A stretch of DNA of 64,000 nucleotides from the NCBI GenBank assembly GCA_947491315.1, contig CANLII010000004.1, forward strand, positions 61,470-125,469. Direction: 5' to 3'. The position numbers were made by a program, and so were the translations under genes. This DNA is from Ignavibacteria bacterium. Its GTDB lineage: Bacteria > Bacteroidota > Ignavibacteria > Kapaibacteriales > UBA961. Under the pieces are notes generated by a model. The model made no database searches. It worked only from the letters and a program-made list of their open reading frames with translations, and was not told the DNA's origin. Positions 1 through 8,225 of this stretch are shown piece by piece (within the stretch, counting starts at the first letter, position 1; each line of letters begins with the position of its first letter).

Positions 1-1151
1 GCGATGGCACCAGCATGATTCGGAGTACGATCTGCAAGACGCAAGAATTCATCGGCAAATATCGGGTCACGATGTTCAAGGAAGTCGATATTATGAGTTT
101 TGACAGTCTCACGGGCGAATTTCACGGTGGCATGAATATCTTCATTGGTGCCGCGAGCTGAGCCAATAATCATAATTTCTGATGGCTTATATGCTTTCAA
201 AATATCGGCACAAGACTCCAAGGCAGATTTCCAATCACTTGAATTGCCCTTAATTGCAGGCTCAATAACACGATTATCATTCACATACGGATATTGTTCA
301 AGTCTTCCGGCATCACACATCCAATATTCATTGACATGCATATTGGTTCTTGGTTCTATGCGCTGAAGTTCATTGTCACGAATACCTAATTTCACATTGC
401 AACCTCTCGCGCAACCAGGACAGACTGAATTCGTGAAACTCATTTCCCATACGCGTGAATGGAAGCGGAAGTCAATGCTTGTTAATGCTCCAACCGGACA
501 AATGTCAATCACATTCATAGAATAAGGACTATCGAATTCCATTCCGGGGAATGTCTGAATGGTGACATGATCACCGCGCTGCACGAAAGTAAGGGCCGGT
601 TGCTTGGCAATCTCATCGGCAAAGCGAATACAACGAGAACATGAAATGCAACGCTCACCATCAAACATTACATTTGGCCCTAAAGGAACGCGTTTGTCTT
701 TGTGATTTTTTTGTTCAATAAATCTGGATTTTCCATTGGAATGCATAAAAGCATATTCCTGCAATTTGCATTGACCTGCTTCATCGCAAATGGGACAATC
801 CAAAGGATGATTGATGAGCAAGAATTCCATAATTGCATGCTGGGCATGCTCGGTTCTTTGACCTTCAGTGTCAATCACCATGCCATCAGCAACAGGAGTG
901 GCACATGCAATGCTGAGTTTAGGACCCCATTGAATGGCAATTTTACCATCCGAGTCTATCTCTGGTTGGCCATCAGGACTCTTCTTTGGGAATCCAACAT
1001 TGACCAAACACATTCTGCAGTTTCCGGCAACACTTAAGCCCGGATGCCAACAAAAATGAGGTATGGTCTTTTCGGCAAGCAAGGCAGCTTCAATAATTGT
1101 AGCTCCTGCGGCCGCTTCTATTCTCTGTCCATCAATGATAATCTGAGGCAT
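1..1151 (-). CDS. nuoG: NADH-quinone oxidoreductase subunit G, 5' part (cut by window edge)
   Basis: Read from the complement, about 383 codons are visible before the gene leaves the window. This is the iron-sulfur-rich peripheral-arm subunit of respiratory complex I, which passes electrons from NADH towards quinone. Seen: a [2Fe-2S] ferredoxin-like start with Cys34, Cys45, Cys48 and Cys83; then HPLDCPICDEAGQC, the His/Cys signature of the next 4Fe-4S cluster; then CISCSRCIRF with a later CPVG; then CPGCARGC and a downstream WMCDAGR, which together look like the extra N7-type cluster motif. The molybdopterin-like domain is only begun. Start ATG at 1151 has GGAG about ten bases upstream. The next gene on the right is divergent. 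Confidence 0.95.
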   Translation of the reverse strand, partial: MPQIIIDGQRIEAAAGATIIEAALLAEKTIPHFCWHPGLSVAGNCRMCLVNVGFPKKSPDGQPEIDSDGKIAIQWGPKLSIACATPVADGMVIDTEGQRTEHAQHAIMEFLLINHPLDCPICDEAGQCKLQEYAFMHSNGKSRFIEQKNHKDKRVPLGPNVMFDGERCISCSRCIRFADEIAKQPALTFVQRGDHVTIQTFPGMEFDSPYSMNVIDICPVGALTSIDFRFHSRVWEMSFTNSVCPGCARGCNVKLGIRDNELQRIEPRTNMHVNEYWMCDAGRLEQYPYVNDNRVIEPAIKGNSSDWKSALESCADILKAYKPSEIMIIGSARGTNEDIHATVKFARETVKTHNIDFLEHRDPIFADEFLRLADRTPNHAGAI

Positions 1152-1387
1152 AATCTCATGCTCCAAGTACGGGTCTCAGCTTGTTCAATACTGATAAAAG
1201 GTTGATCTCCATGGAGATATGCGCAAAACTGTAGAATTTTTAAGGCGCGAATTCCGTGTTTTGGCTATAATAGTGGTAAAATTACAATTTTTTAGTCAAG
1301 CAGTAAACATGAAATCTTCCACAATTATGCCTGAGATAATAATTTAGTAGAGGCACGAATTGTAATTGTTTATTGTTCTCGGGTTCC
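1152..1387. promoter_or_regulatory. Divergent intergenic region between nuoG and photolyase
   Basis: About 236 bases that must hold promoters for both flanking genes. I find no clean Bacteroidota-type TAnnTTTG box on either strand. A TATAAT hexamer lies at 1266-1271 but without a convincing upstream partner. No open frame or strong hairpin is seen. Confidence 0.35.
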
Positions 1388-2695
1388 ATGAAAACAATAC
1401 TCCATTGGTTCAAACATGATCTGCGCATCCATGACATGCCCGGATTAGCATGCATTAATCCACAAGATTGCCTATTGCCGGTTTACATTTTCGATCCTAG
1501 GCATAGGGTCAAGCTCACATATGGATTCCCAAAAATGAGCGATCATCGATTGGCATTTCTAGAACAAAGTGTCCAGTCACTTAAAGAAAAACTCCAATTG
1601 TTGAATAGTGATCTATTGATTCTTGAAGGCAAGCCTGAAGAACTCCTTCCAATATTGGCCAAACAATTCAATGTCCATGCGATTCATACCGAAAAGGAAA
1701 TCGCTCATGAGGAATTACAGGTATTACGCAATGTGAGGAACAGTATTTCCATACCAGTCATTGAATTTGAAAGTAGAACGATGTTTACAGAGTCCCAATT
1801 GCCATGGAATGTGGATCAATTACCATCTGTATTTACGGAATTCAGAAAGGGAGTAGAAAAACACATTGGATTGAATCATGTTGTCTTGGCAGAACATTCA
1901 TTGCCCCAATTTCCAGAGTCATGTAACTTAAACGAGATAGAAAACTTATGGCATGGTCCATATGCAAAACATAGGCCACTTCACCCAAAGTCAGCCATTA
2001 GAGGCGCTGGTGGCGAAGATGAAGGGTTGAAGAGGCTCCATAAATATACCTATGGAATGCATGGTATCGCTACCTATAAAGAAACCAGAAACGGTTTAAT
2101 TGGCGAGGCATATTCTTCAAAATTTTCACCATGGCTTGCATTGGGTAGTTTGTCTGCAAAAAACATTCTCAAAACTGTGAATGATTATGAGCAGGAATTC
2201 GGTGCGAATGATTCTACTTATTGGATGAAATTTGAACTGTTGTGGAGAGATTTCTTTCAATGGACATTCAAAAAACACGGAAATGTCTGCTTTCAGGCCG
2301 GTGGATTCACTGGTATTGAAAAAAAAACAAGACATAATCCTGACACATTTGATGCATGGAGATTTGGCGAAACGGAAGACGCCTTTGTCAATGCAAATAT
2401 GAAGGAGTTATATCTGACGGGATTCATGTCCAATCGTGGAAGGCAAAATGTTGCAAGTTATCTGGTTCATACTTTAAAGCTGGATTGGAGAATCGGAGCC
2501 GCATGGTTTGAATCCAGACTTATTGATTATGATGTAGCCAGTAATTGGGGCAATTGGATGTATATCGCAGGTGTAGGGAATGATCCGAGACAAGACAGAG
2601 TCTTCAATACAAAAAGACAGGCCGATATGTATGATCCAAAAGGTGAATATCAAATGCTATGGTTACATGAACTTATGGCGAAAAATGACTACTGA
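1388..2695 (+). CDS. DASH-type cryptochrome / DNA photolyase
   Basis: A 435-residue flavoprotein of the photolyase/cryptochrome family, expected to bind FAD and an antenna chromophore and to repair UV pyrimidine dimers, DASH members preferring single-stranded or looped DNA. Seen: N-terminal photolyase alpha/beta domain starting TILHWFKHDLRIHD; then the DASH-like GGEDEGLKRL stretch; the FAD-binding core with TYKETRNGLIG, SSKFSPWLALG and FELLWRDFFQW; and near the C-terminus GRQNVASYL followed by WGNW and NDPRQDRVFN, typical of the family. The frame is open from a TTG at 1373, but ATG 1388 directly precedes the conserved first strand and is preferred. No strong ribosome binding site is visible. 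It is a single-gene unit, followed by T-rich sequence before asnS. Confidence 0.9.
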   Translation: MKTILHWFKHDLRIHDMPGLACINPQDCLLPVYIFDPRHRVKLTYGFPKMSDHRLAFLEQSVQSLKEKLQLLNSDLLILEGKPEELLPILAKQFNVHAIHTEKEIAHEELQVLRNVRNSISIPVIEFESRTMFTESQLPWNVDQLPSVFTEFRKGVEKHIGLNHVVLAEHSLPQFPESCNLNEIENLWHGPYAKHRPLHPKSAIRGAGGEDEGLKRLHKYTYGMHGIATYKETRNGLIGEAYSSKFSPWLALGSLSAKNILKTVNDYEQEFGANDSTYWMKFELLWRDFFQWTFKKHGNVCFQAGGFTGIEKKTRHNPDTFDAWRFGETEDAFVNANMKELYLTGFMSNRGRQNVASYLVHTLKLDWRIGAAWFESRLIDYDVASNWGNWMYIAGVGNDPRQDRVFNTKRQADMYDPKGEYQMLWLHELMAKNDY

Positions 2696-2778
2696 TGCGG
2701 ATTTCTCACGTTTTTTTTGTTTTTTTGCATGATAAAATTTCAAGTACTTGTTTCAATTAGATCGTATCCGGAAGCATC

Positions 2779-4128
2779 ATGTCGCTTTATCATTCCTATA
2801 TCACAATCGAGAAGCTTGAAGATCATATCGGAAAAGAAGTCACTCTCAATGGCTGGGTTTCCGACAAAACAGACAAAGGAAAATTATGCTTTGTGAAATT
2901 GCGTGATGGTTCAGGCATCGTTCAATGCGTGGCATTTAGACCATCAATCGGCGATGAATTGTTTGAACAAGCAACATCACTTACTCAAGAAAGTTCAGTG
3001 TCCATCACGGGTATCGTAAGAGCTGAATCCAGAGCCCCAAGTGGAGTGGAAGTAGATATAGCAAATATTAAAATATGGCAAATATCTAAGGAATACCCCA
3101 TCACTCCTAAAGAGCATGGAACTGAATTTCTCATGCAGCATCGACATTTATGGCTGAGAAGCACACGCCAGCATGCCATCATGCGTATTCGTGCGGCAGT
3201 GGTCAAGGCAATTCGTGATTTCTTTGATGGCAATGGCTTTAAGCTCATGGATTCGCCAATATTGACCCCAAATGCATGTGAAGGAACATCTACTCTATTT
3301 GAAACCAAATACTTCGATTTGGGAAAAGCATATTTGTCTCAGTCAGGTCAATTATATGCCGAAGCAAGTGCTATGGCGCTTGGAAGAGTTTATACATTTG
3401 GTCCGACTTTCCGTGCAGAGAAGTCAAAAACAAGACGTCATTTGACAGAGTTTTGGATGGTTGAACCCGAAATGGCCTTTTTTGACCTCAATGACGATAT
3501 GGATCTAGCCGAGGATTTGGTTGAATATATCGTTCAATATGTTCTTAAAACATGTCAAAAAGAATTGGCCGCGATGGGGCGTGATGTATCGAAGCTCGAA
3601 GCCATTCGTAGACCTTTTCATCGCATGAGTTATTCGGAAGCGGTTGAATGGTTGAATAACAATGAAGTGAAGTTGAATAAGAAGCAGGCCGATGGCTCTG
3701 AAATTCAAATTGATTTCCCATGGGGTGAAGATTTTGGTGCTCCTCAGGAAGAAGCAATCATGCAGCAATTTGACAAACCATGCATCATTCACAGATATCC
3801 TGCAGAAGTGAAGGCATTTTACATGAAGCGCGATCCAAATCAGCCGACTGTTGCTTTGGCAATGGATATGCTGGCTCCTGAAGGTGCTGGTGAAATCATT
3901 GGAGGAAGTCAGCGCGAAGATGACTTCGATGCTTTGCTTTCTCGCATTGAACATGAGCAATTGCCAAGAGAAGAATTTGAATGGTTCCTTGATTTGAGAA
4001 AATACGGTTCGGTCCCACATGCAGGTTTTGGACTTGGAGTTGAAAGAACCGTTAAATGGATTTCTGGTGCGGAGCATATCCGCGAAGTGATTCCATTCCC
4101 AAGAATGATTTACAGAATTGTCCCCTGA
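2779..4128 (+). CDS. asnS: Asparaginyl-tRNA synthetase
   Basis: A 449-residue class II aminoacyl-tRNA synthetase that charges tRNA-Asn in the cytoplasm. Seen: N-terminal OB-fold anticodon-binding domain (about 1-110, with VTLNGWVSDKTDKGKLCFVKLRDG), class II motif 2 (FRAEKSKTRRHLTEFWMVEPEMAF-like stretch beginning near residue 213), motif 3 GFGLGVERTVKW, and the characteristic ending HIREVIPFPRMIYRI. The Asn-type rather than Asp-type ending and the absence of the bacterial AspRS insertion support AsnRS. A GGAAG ribosome binding site is at 2771-2775. A hairpin terminator-like element separates it from cysS, but the two genes are only 38 bases apart. Confidence 0.95.
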   Translation: MSLYHSYITIEKLEDHIGKEVTLNGWVSDKTDKGKLCFVKLRDGSGIVQCVAFRPSIGDELFEQATSLTQESSVSITGIVRAESRAPSGVEVDIANIKIWQISKEYPITPKEHGTEFLMQHRHLWLRSTRQHAIMRIRAAVVKAIRDFFDGNGFKLMDSPILTPNACEGTSTLFETKYFDLGKAYLSQSGQLYAEASAMALGRVYTFGPTFRAEKSKTRRHLTEFWMVEPEMAFFDLNDDMDLAEDLVEYIVQYVLKTCQKELAAMGRDVSKLEAIRRPFHRMSYSEAVEWLNNNEVKLNKKQADGSEIQIDFPWGEDFGAPQEEAIMQQFDKPCIIHRYPAEVKAFYMKRDPNQPTVALAMDMLAPEGAGEIIGGSQREDDFDALLSRIEHEQLPREEFEWFLDLRKYGSVPHAGFGLGVERTVKWISGAEHIREVIPFPRMIYRIVP

Positions 4129-4138
4129 TTTTTTATAG

Positions 4139-4161
4139 GCCGGTTCATCCGGCCTTTATTG
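4139..4161 (+). terminator. Hairpin between asnS and cysS
   Basis: GGCCGG and CCGGCC flank the loop TTCAT, followed by TTTATT; an A/T-rich run (ATTTTTTATA) precedes it, so it could act in either direction. Only five bases separate it from the cysS start at 4167, so it may attenuate rather than end transcription. Confidence 0.6.
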
Positions 4162-4166
4162 TCGCC

Positions 4167-5621
4167 ATGAAACTTTCCCTTTATAATACGCTCTCAAAAT
4201 CCGTCCAGGAATTCACTCCGATCCATGATCGTGAAGTGCATATGTATTCTTGCGGTCCGACTGTCTATGATCATGCTCATATCGGCAATTTGCGATCATT
4301 CTTATTCCCGGACATACTTCAAAGATCGCTTCGCATCATCTGTGGATATCGAGTGAAATGGGTGATGAATATCACTGATATCGATGATAAAACAATCAGA
4401 GACAGCGCAATTGGAAGTCCAAAATGGAATATTGAATTTGGTGAACAAACCACAGATCCAAAAGAGAATGTTCGATTGCTGACTCTCTATTTTGAAAAAG
4501 CATTCAAAAGAGATTTGGAGCTTATTGGCATTAAACAACACGATTTCTCTGCAATGCCGAGAGCTACGGATTATATCGAAGAGATGCAGAACCTGATTCT
4601 CTCGATACATTCCCATGGATTTGCATATGAAGTGGAAGGCAGTATCTATTTCAATGTTGCAAAATGGCGTGAGAATGAGGAATATGGCAGACTCTTCGCT
4701 ATAGATGTGGAAAATTTCAAGGCAGGAGTACGCATCGATGCCGATGAATATTCACGCGAACAAGTAAGTGATTTTGTATTGTGGAAAGCACTCAAAGACA
4801 ATGAACCATATTGGGATTTTACTTTTGAGGGAAAAAATCTAAAAGGAAGACCCGGTTGGCATATTGAATGTTCTGCTATGGGGCAAGCATTACTTGGACT
4901 GCCACTCGACATCCATACTGGTGGTGTTGATCTTCGTTTCCCGCATCATGAAGATGAAATCGCCCAAAGTAAAGCCGGATATGGTTGTGAAACCGCACAG
5001 TTTTGGTGTCATAATGAATTCCTCGAAGTCGAGGGTAAAAAGATGAGTAAATCTCTGGGTAATTTTTATACTCTACAAGATGTACTACATAAAGGGATGG
5101 ATCCATTGGACATTCGTTTCTCAATGGTCAATGCCCATTATGGCTCCGTGTTCAATTTCACGGAATTTGGTGTGGAATCAGCTTCCAAAGCCAGAAAGAG
5201 AGTTCAGGAATATATCTATGCATGTTTTGAAGGCAATGTTGGACATGATCATCATGCGGAAGAATTGCATCGTTTGAAGCAAGAGTTCTTCGGTGCTTTA
5301 TGCGATGATTTGCATATGCCGAGAGCAATCGAAGCCTTATTCACATTTATGAAAAACACACCGGTGCATGTGCTTTCGAATCGAGACAGACCATCCTTCT
5401 TGGAACTCATCAATGATATCAATGATATTGTCGGAGTTTGGACAATTGCACCTAAACCCGAAGAATCAATTCCGGAAGAAGTGGTGAAACTTGCCGAAGA
5501 TCGTTGGAATGCAAAAGCATCCAAAGATTTTACTTTGGCGGATGAATTGCGAAAGCAAGTATCAGCTTTGGGATTTGTGATCAAGGATACAAAAGACTCA
5601 TATTCAATCATCAAAGAATGA
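4167..5621 (+). CDS. cysS: Cysteinyl-tRNA synthetase
   Basis: A 484-residue class I synthetase that charges tRNA-Cys. Seen: SCGPTVYDHAHIGNLRSF near the N-terminus, giving the first zinc Cys and the HIGH-type motif HIGN; WHIECSAMG and FPHHEDEIAQS, which carry further zinc ligands; and the KMSKSLGN loop. The C-terminal helical tRNA-binding part follows. The open frame extends upstream through the asnS end and the hairpin at 4139-4161, so the ATG at 4167 directly before KLSLYNTLS is chosen. Its stop overlaps the next start by ATGA, so cysS and the DUF2520 gene are translationally coupled. Confidence 0.96.
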   Translation: MKLSLYNTLSKSVQEFTPIHDREVHMYSCGPTVYDHAHIGNLRSFLFPDILQRSLRIICGYRVKWVMNITDIDDKTIRDSAIGSPKWNIEFGEQTTDPKENVRLLTLYFEKAFKRDLELIGIKQHDFSAMPRATDYIEEMQNLILSIHSHGFAYEVEGSIYFNVAKWRENEEYGRLFAIDVENFKAGVRIDADEYSREQVSDFVLWKALKDNEPYWDFTFEGKNLKGRPGWHIECSAMGQALLGLPLDIHTGGVDLRFPHHEDEIAQSKAGYGCETAQFWCHNEFLEVEGKKMSKSLGNFYTLQDVLHKGMDPLDIRFSMVNAHYGSVFNFTEFGVESASKARKRVQEYIYACFEGNVGHDHHAEELHRLKQEFFGALCDDLHMPRAIEALFTFMKNTPVHVLSNRDRPSFLELINDINDIVGVWTIAPKPEESIPEEVVKLAEDRWNAKASKDFTLADELRKQVSALGFVIKDTKDSYSIIKE

Positions 5622-6502
5622 ATGCAATCGGCATCATAGGTTTTGGATCGCTTGGAAGATCATTGGCTCAAGCTTTGAAAGACTCCGGTCGTCTTTCGTG
5701 GCTCATGATTCGTGATGAATCGAAACATGAATCTGCCCGATTTTTGAAGGTACCAATACTCAAAGATATTGCAGAGATTTCCCATGATCAGGATGCAATC
5801 ATCTTGGCAATACCCGATCAGGAAATACAAGGTATTGTTCATGAAATTCACCGCATATTCAGTGTTGATGATACTTGCACACTCATACATTGTTCAGGAG
5901 CATTGAGGAAAGACATGTTGAATGGAATACATCCAATGCTCAAGTGCATTGCGATGCATCCATTCCAAAGTGTGAAAATTCATGCAGATCTTCAAGGAAT
6001 TCCATGGGGAATTGAATGTGAAGAAGAGGAAAGAGAAGTGATCTCAGAGTTCATTTCTACATTGAATGGATTACCATTCTTTCTTGATGAACATACCATT
6101 GAACTTAAAGCATTATATCATGCAACTGCCGTTATATCAGCAAATTTTCTGACGATTCTCACTGCATACTCTTCTGAATTGGCAAAAAAAGCTAAAATCC
6201 CACCTGCATTATTCTTACACAAGATACAATCCACTGTACTAGAAAGAGCACATGATGCCATGAATAATCAGAAATCCATCATTTCCGGGTTGACAGGACC
6301 TCTCATTCGAATGGACGAAATAACAATTCTTGCAAATAGAAAAGCAATTCAGTCCATTCCAGGCATGGATGAATTGTATTGTTCGATGTGCAAAGCAGGA
6401 ATAGAATTACTAGTCAAAGAACAAGTCGTAACAAGTCAGCAAGGAAATAGACTTTTTGAAGTATTGCGTGAAATACCCTCAGATGGACAAAATGCTTTGT
6501 GA
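5618..6502 (+). CDS. Rossmann-like / DUF2520 oxidoreductase-like protein
   Basis: A 294-residue protein with an N-terminal Rossmann fold (GIIGFGSLGRSLAQAL, dinucleotide-binding glycines) and a C-terminal all-helical DUF2520 domain (KALYHATAVISANFL, then LTGPLIRMD). It looks like a 6-phosphogluconate/ketopantoate-reductase-like fold, so NAD(P)-dependent reduction is plausible, but I know of no established substrate for this family. The start overlaps the cysS stop by four bases. Members are common in Bacteroidota. Confidence 0.8.
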   Translation: MNAIGIIGFGSLGRSLAQALKDSGRLSWLMIRDESKHESARFLKVPILKDIAEISHDQDAIILAIPDQEIQGIVHEIHRIFSVDDTCTLIHCSGALRKDMLNGIHPMLKCIAMHPFQSVKIHADLQGIPWGIECEEEEREVISEFISTLNGLPFFLDEHTIELKALYHATAVISANFLTILTAYSSELAKKAKIPPALFLHKIQSTVLERAHDAMNNQKSIISGLTGPLIRMDEITILANRKAIQSIPGMDELYCSMCKAGIELLVKEQVVTSQQGNRLFEVLREIPSDGQNAL

Positions 6503-6507
6503 ATTCG

Positions 6508-6515
6508 TATCTTTG
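6508..6515 (+). promoter_or_regulatory. Bacteroidota-type -7 box before secreted protein gene
   Basis: TATCTTTG followed by C, a match to the TAnnTTTG -7 element. No exact TTG lies 19-21 bases upstream (TGG is the closest). If used, transcription starts near 6522, downstream of the GTG at 6499, which argues for the ATG at 6541. Confidence 0.4.
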
Positions 6516-6540
6516 CAGCAATAAATATTGGAGTTATATC

Positions 6541-7161
6541 ATGTTTTTTCGATCGATGATTTTCATTGTCGGACTCATTCTTCTCATATCAAATCCGATA
6601 GATGCTCAAGCTCGCAAAAAACGCAAAGCATCAAAGAAAAGGACTGTAAAAGTTATAAAAAGCGCAAAGAAGTTTTTGCATGAAGAAGGTCATTTTACAA
6701 TTGCATTTCCAGGATCTCATGGTCAAGTGAAAGGAGATACATCACTTATTTCAACTTCATTTGGTCCAACTCAGTTCTATGCCTATACCTCCAATTCAGT
6801 CAATAGTGCTTCGATGATAGCATACTATGAATTGGACATGAAGAATGTTGCGGAGAAAGATAAAAATCTCGCTCAGAATAGCAAAATTCTTCTTGATACA
6901 TTGCAAGCCCAATTGGTTTTAAATCTTGGCGGTACTGTTCAAAGAAAAGTGAAGATGGTGAGAGAAGGATTATATCATTCTCGCATATCATATTTCACCG
7001 TCAAAGGGGAAGGTGACAAAACAGTATATTTCAGATGTGAAAATATCATCAATGCTCCAAGAGTATATCAATTGCTCTATCAAACTTCTGCGAAGTCGGG
7101 TCCGGACAGTCCTGAAGCCAAAAAATTCTTTCAATCATTTTCTTTGAAAGTCAAGCGATGA
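6541..7161 (+). CDS. Secreted/periplasmic protein of unknown function
   Basis: A 206-residue protein with a clear Sec signal peptide (hydrophobic FIVGLILLIS, then a DAQA-type cleavage site) followed by a strongly basic stretch rich in Lys and Arg and a globular domain beginning HFTIAFPGSHG. That FxIxFPG opening resembles PsbP/DcrB-like or DUF1795-like small beta-rich domains, which is only a suggestion. ATG 6541 is preferred over the upstream GTG because it has GGAG about six bases upstream and sits at the signal peptide. It ends with an ATGA-type overlap with the fucose synthase gene. Confidence 0.7.
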   Translation: MFFRSMIFIVGLILLISNPIDAQARKKRKASKKRTVKVIKSAKKFLHEEGHFTIAFPGSHGQVKGDTSLISTSFGPTQFYAYTSNSVNSASMIAYYELDMKNVAEKDKNLAQNSKILLDTLQAQLVLNLGGTVQRKVKMVREGLYHSRISYFTVKGEGDKTVYFRCENIINAPRVYQLLYQTSAKSGPDSPEAKKFFQSFSLKVKR

Positions 7162-8225
7162 GCATTCCGAAGGATGCAAGAATCTATGTGGCCGGTCATA
7201 GAGGATTGGTCGGAAATGCAATCATGAATGCATTGCATGAACAAGGTTATGTGCATCGTATTACGAAAACCAAGCAAGAATTAGATTTGACAAAGCAAGA
7301 GGATGTACTGCGTTTTTTTGAAGAGGAAAAACCTGAATATGTAATTCTTGCCGCCGCTAAAGTTGGTGGAATTATGGCAAATGCCACCTATCCTGCTGCA
7401 TTCATCCATGAGAATATAGCTATAGCAATGAATGTGATTCATGCATCGCATCTGTTTGCAGTAAAAAAGCTGATTAATCTAGGATCATCCTGTATCTATC
7501 CGAAATTTGCCGAGCAACCGATCAAAGAAACTTCTCTTCTCACCGGAATCCTTGAACCAACGAATGAACCATATGCAATTGCAAAGATAGCGGCGATTAA
7601 ACTCTGCTCTGCTTATCATAAGCAATATGGATCGAATTTCCTTTCTCTCATGCCGACCAATCTTTTTGGAAGTCAAGATAATTATCATCTTGAACATTCG
7701 CATGTGATTCCCGCCATCATTAGAAAATGTTTTCTTGCCAAGTATTTGAGTGAAGGAAGACTCGATTTGATCAAGAAGGATTTAATGATAGGTGCTCCCA
7801 AGAATTGGTCAATGGAACATGATGAAGGCATCATTAAACAGCTGGCATCGATTGGAATAAATGATACAACGCTGACATTGTGGGGTACCGGTAAAGCTCG
7901 CAGAGAATTCTTGCATGCCCGTGATTTGGCTGATGCCATTCTCTATTTTCTGGAGCATATTGATGCAAATGAACATGATGATTGCATAAATATTGGAACC
8001 GGCGAAGATGAAACCATTTATGATATGGCACATGCAATTGCAAAGATTGTTGGATATACAGGTAATATTGCATTCGATCCCACAAAACCCGATGGCACGC
8101 CAAGAAAAGTCATGGATATACATCGGGCACATGAACTCGGTTGGAAACATTCCATAGATATATTTTCAGGATTGAATGAAATCATCGAAGAGTATCGATT
8201 GAAGGGTCCTCAATATGCTCGATAA
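7158..8225 (+). CDS. fcl: GDP-L-fucose synthase
   Basis: A 355-residue extended-SDR enzyme that turns GDP-4-keto-6-deoxymannose into GDP-L-fucose (epimerase plus NADPH reductase), a donor for surface glycans. Seen: the nucleotide-binding GHRGLVGNAI near the N-terminus, AAAKVGGIMAN, LGSSCIYP, YAIAKIAA giving the catalytic Tyr/Lys pair, TNLFGSQDNYH, and REFLHARDLADA. It overlaps the preceding gene by four bases and the next by eleven. The partner GDP-mannose 4,6-dehydratase (gmd) is not in the window. Confidence 0.92.
   Translation: MSIPKDARIYVAGHRGLVGNAIMNALHEQGYVHRITKTKQELDLTKQEDVLRFFEEEKPEYVILAAAKVGGIMANATYPAAFIHENIAIAMNVIHASHLFAVKKLINLGSSCIYPKFAEQPIKETSLLTGILEPTNEPYAIAKIAAIKLCSAYHKQYGSNFLSLMPTNLFGSQDNYHLEHSHVIPAIIRKCFLAKYLSEGRLDLIKKDLMIGAPKNWSMEHDEGIIKQLASIGINDTTLTLWGTGKARREFLHARDLADAILYFLEHIDANEHDDCINIGTGEDETIYDMAHAIAKIVGYTGNIAFDPTKPDGTPRKVMDIHRAHELGWKHSIDIFSGLNEIIEEYRLKGPQYAR

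Noticed and set aside
145..1037. Plus-strand open frames at the left edge
   Set aside because: The minus strand is the well-conserved nuoG; these are antisense shadows.
1266..1271. TATAAT as a sigma-70 -10 element for the photolyase gene
   Set aside because: No matching -35 hexamer at 16-18 bases, and other promoters in the window follow a different consensus.
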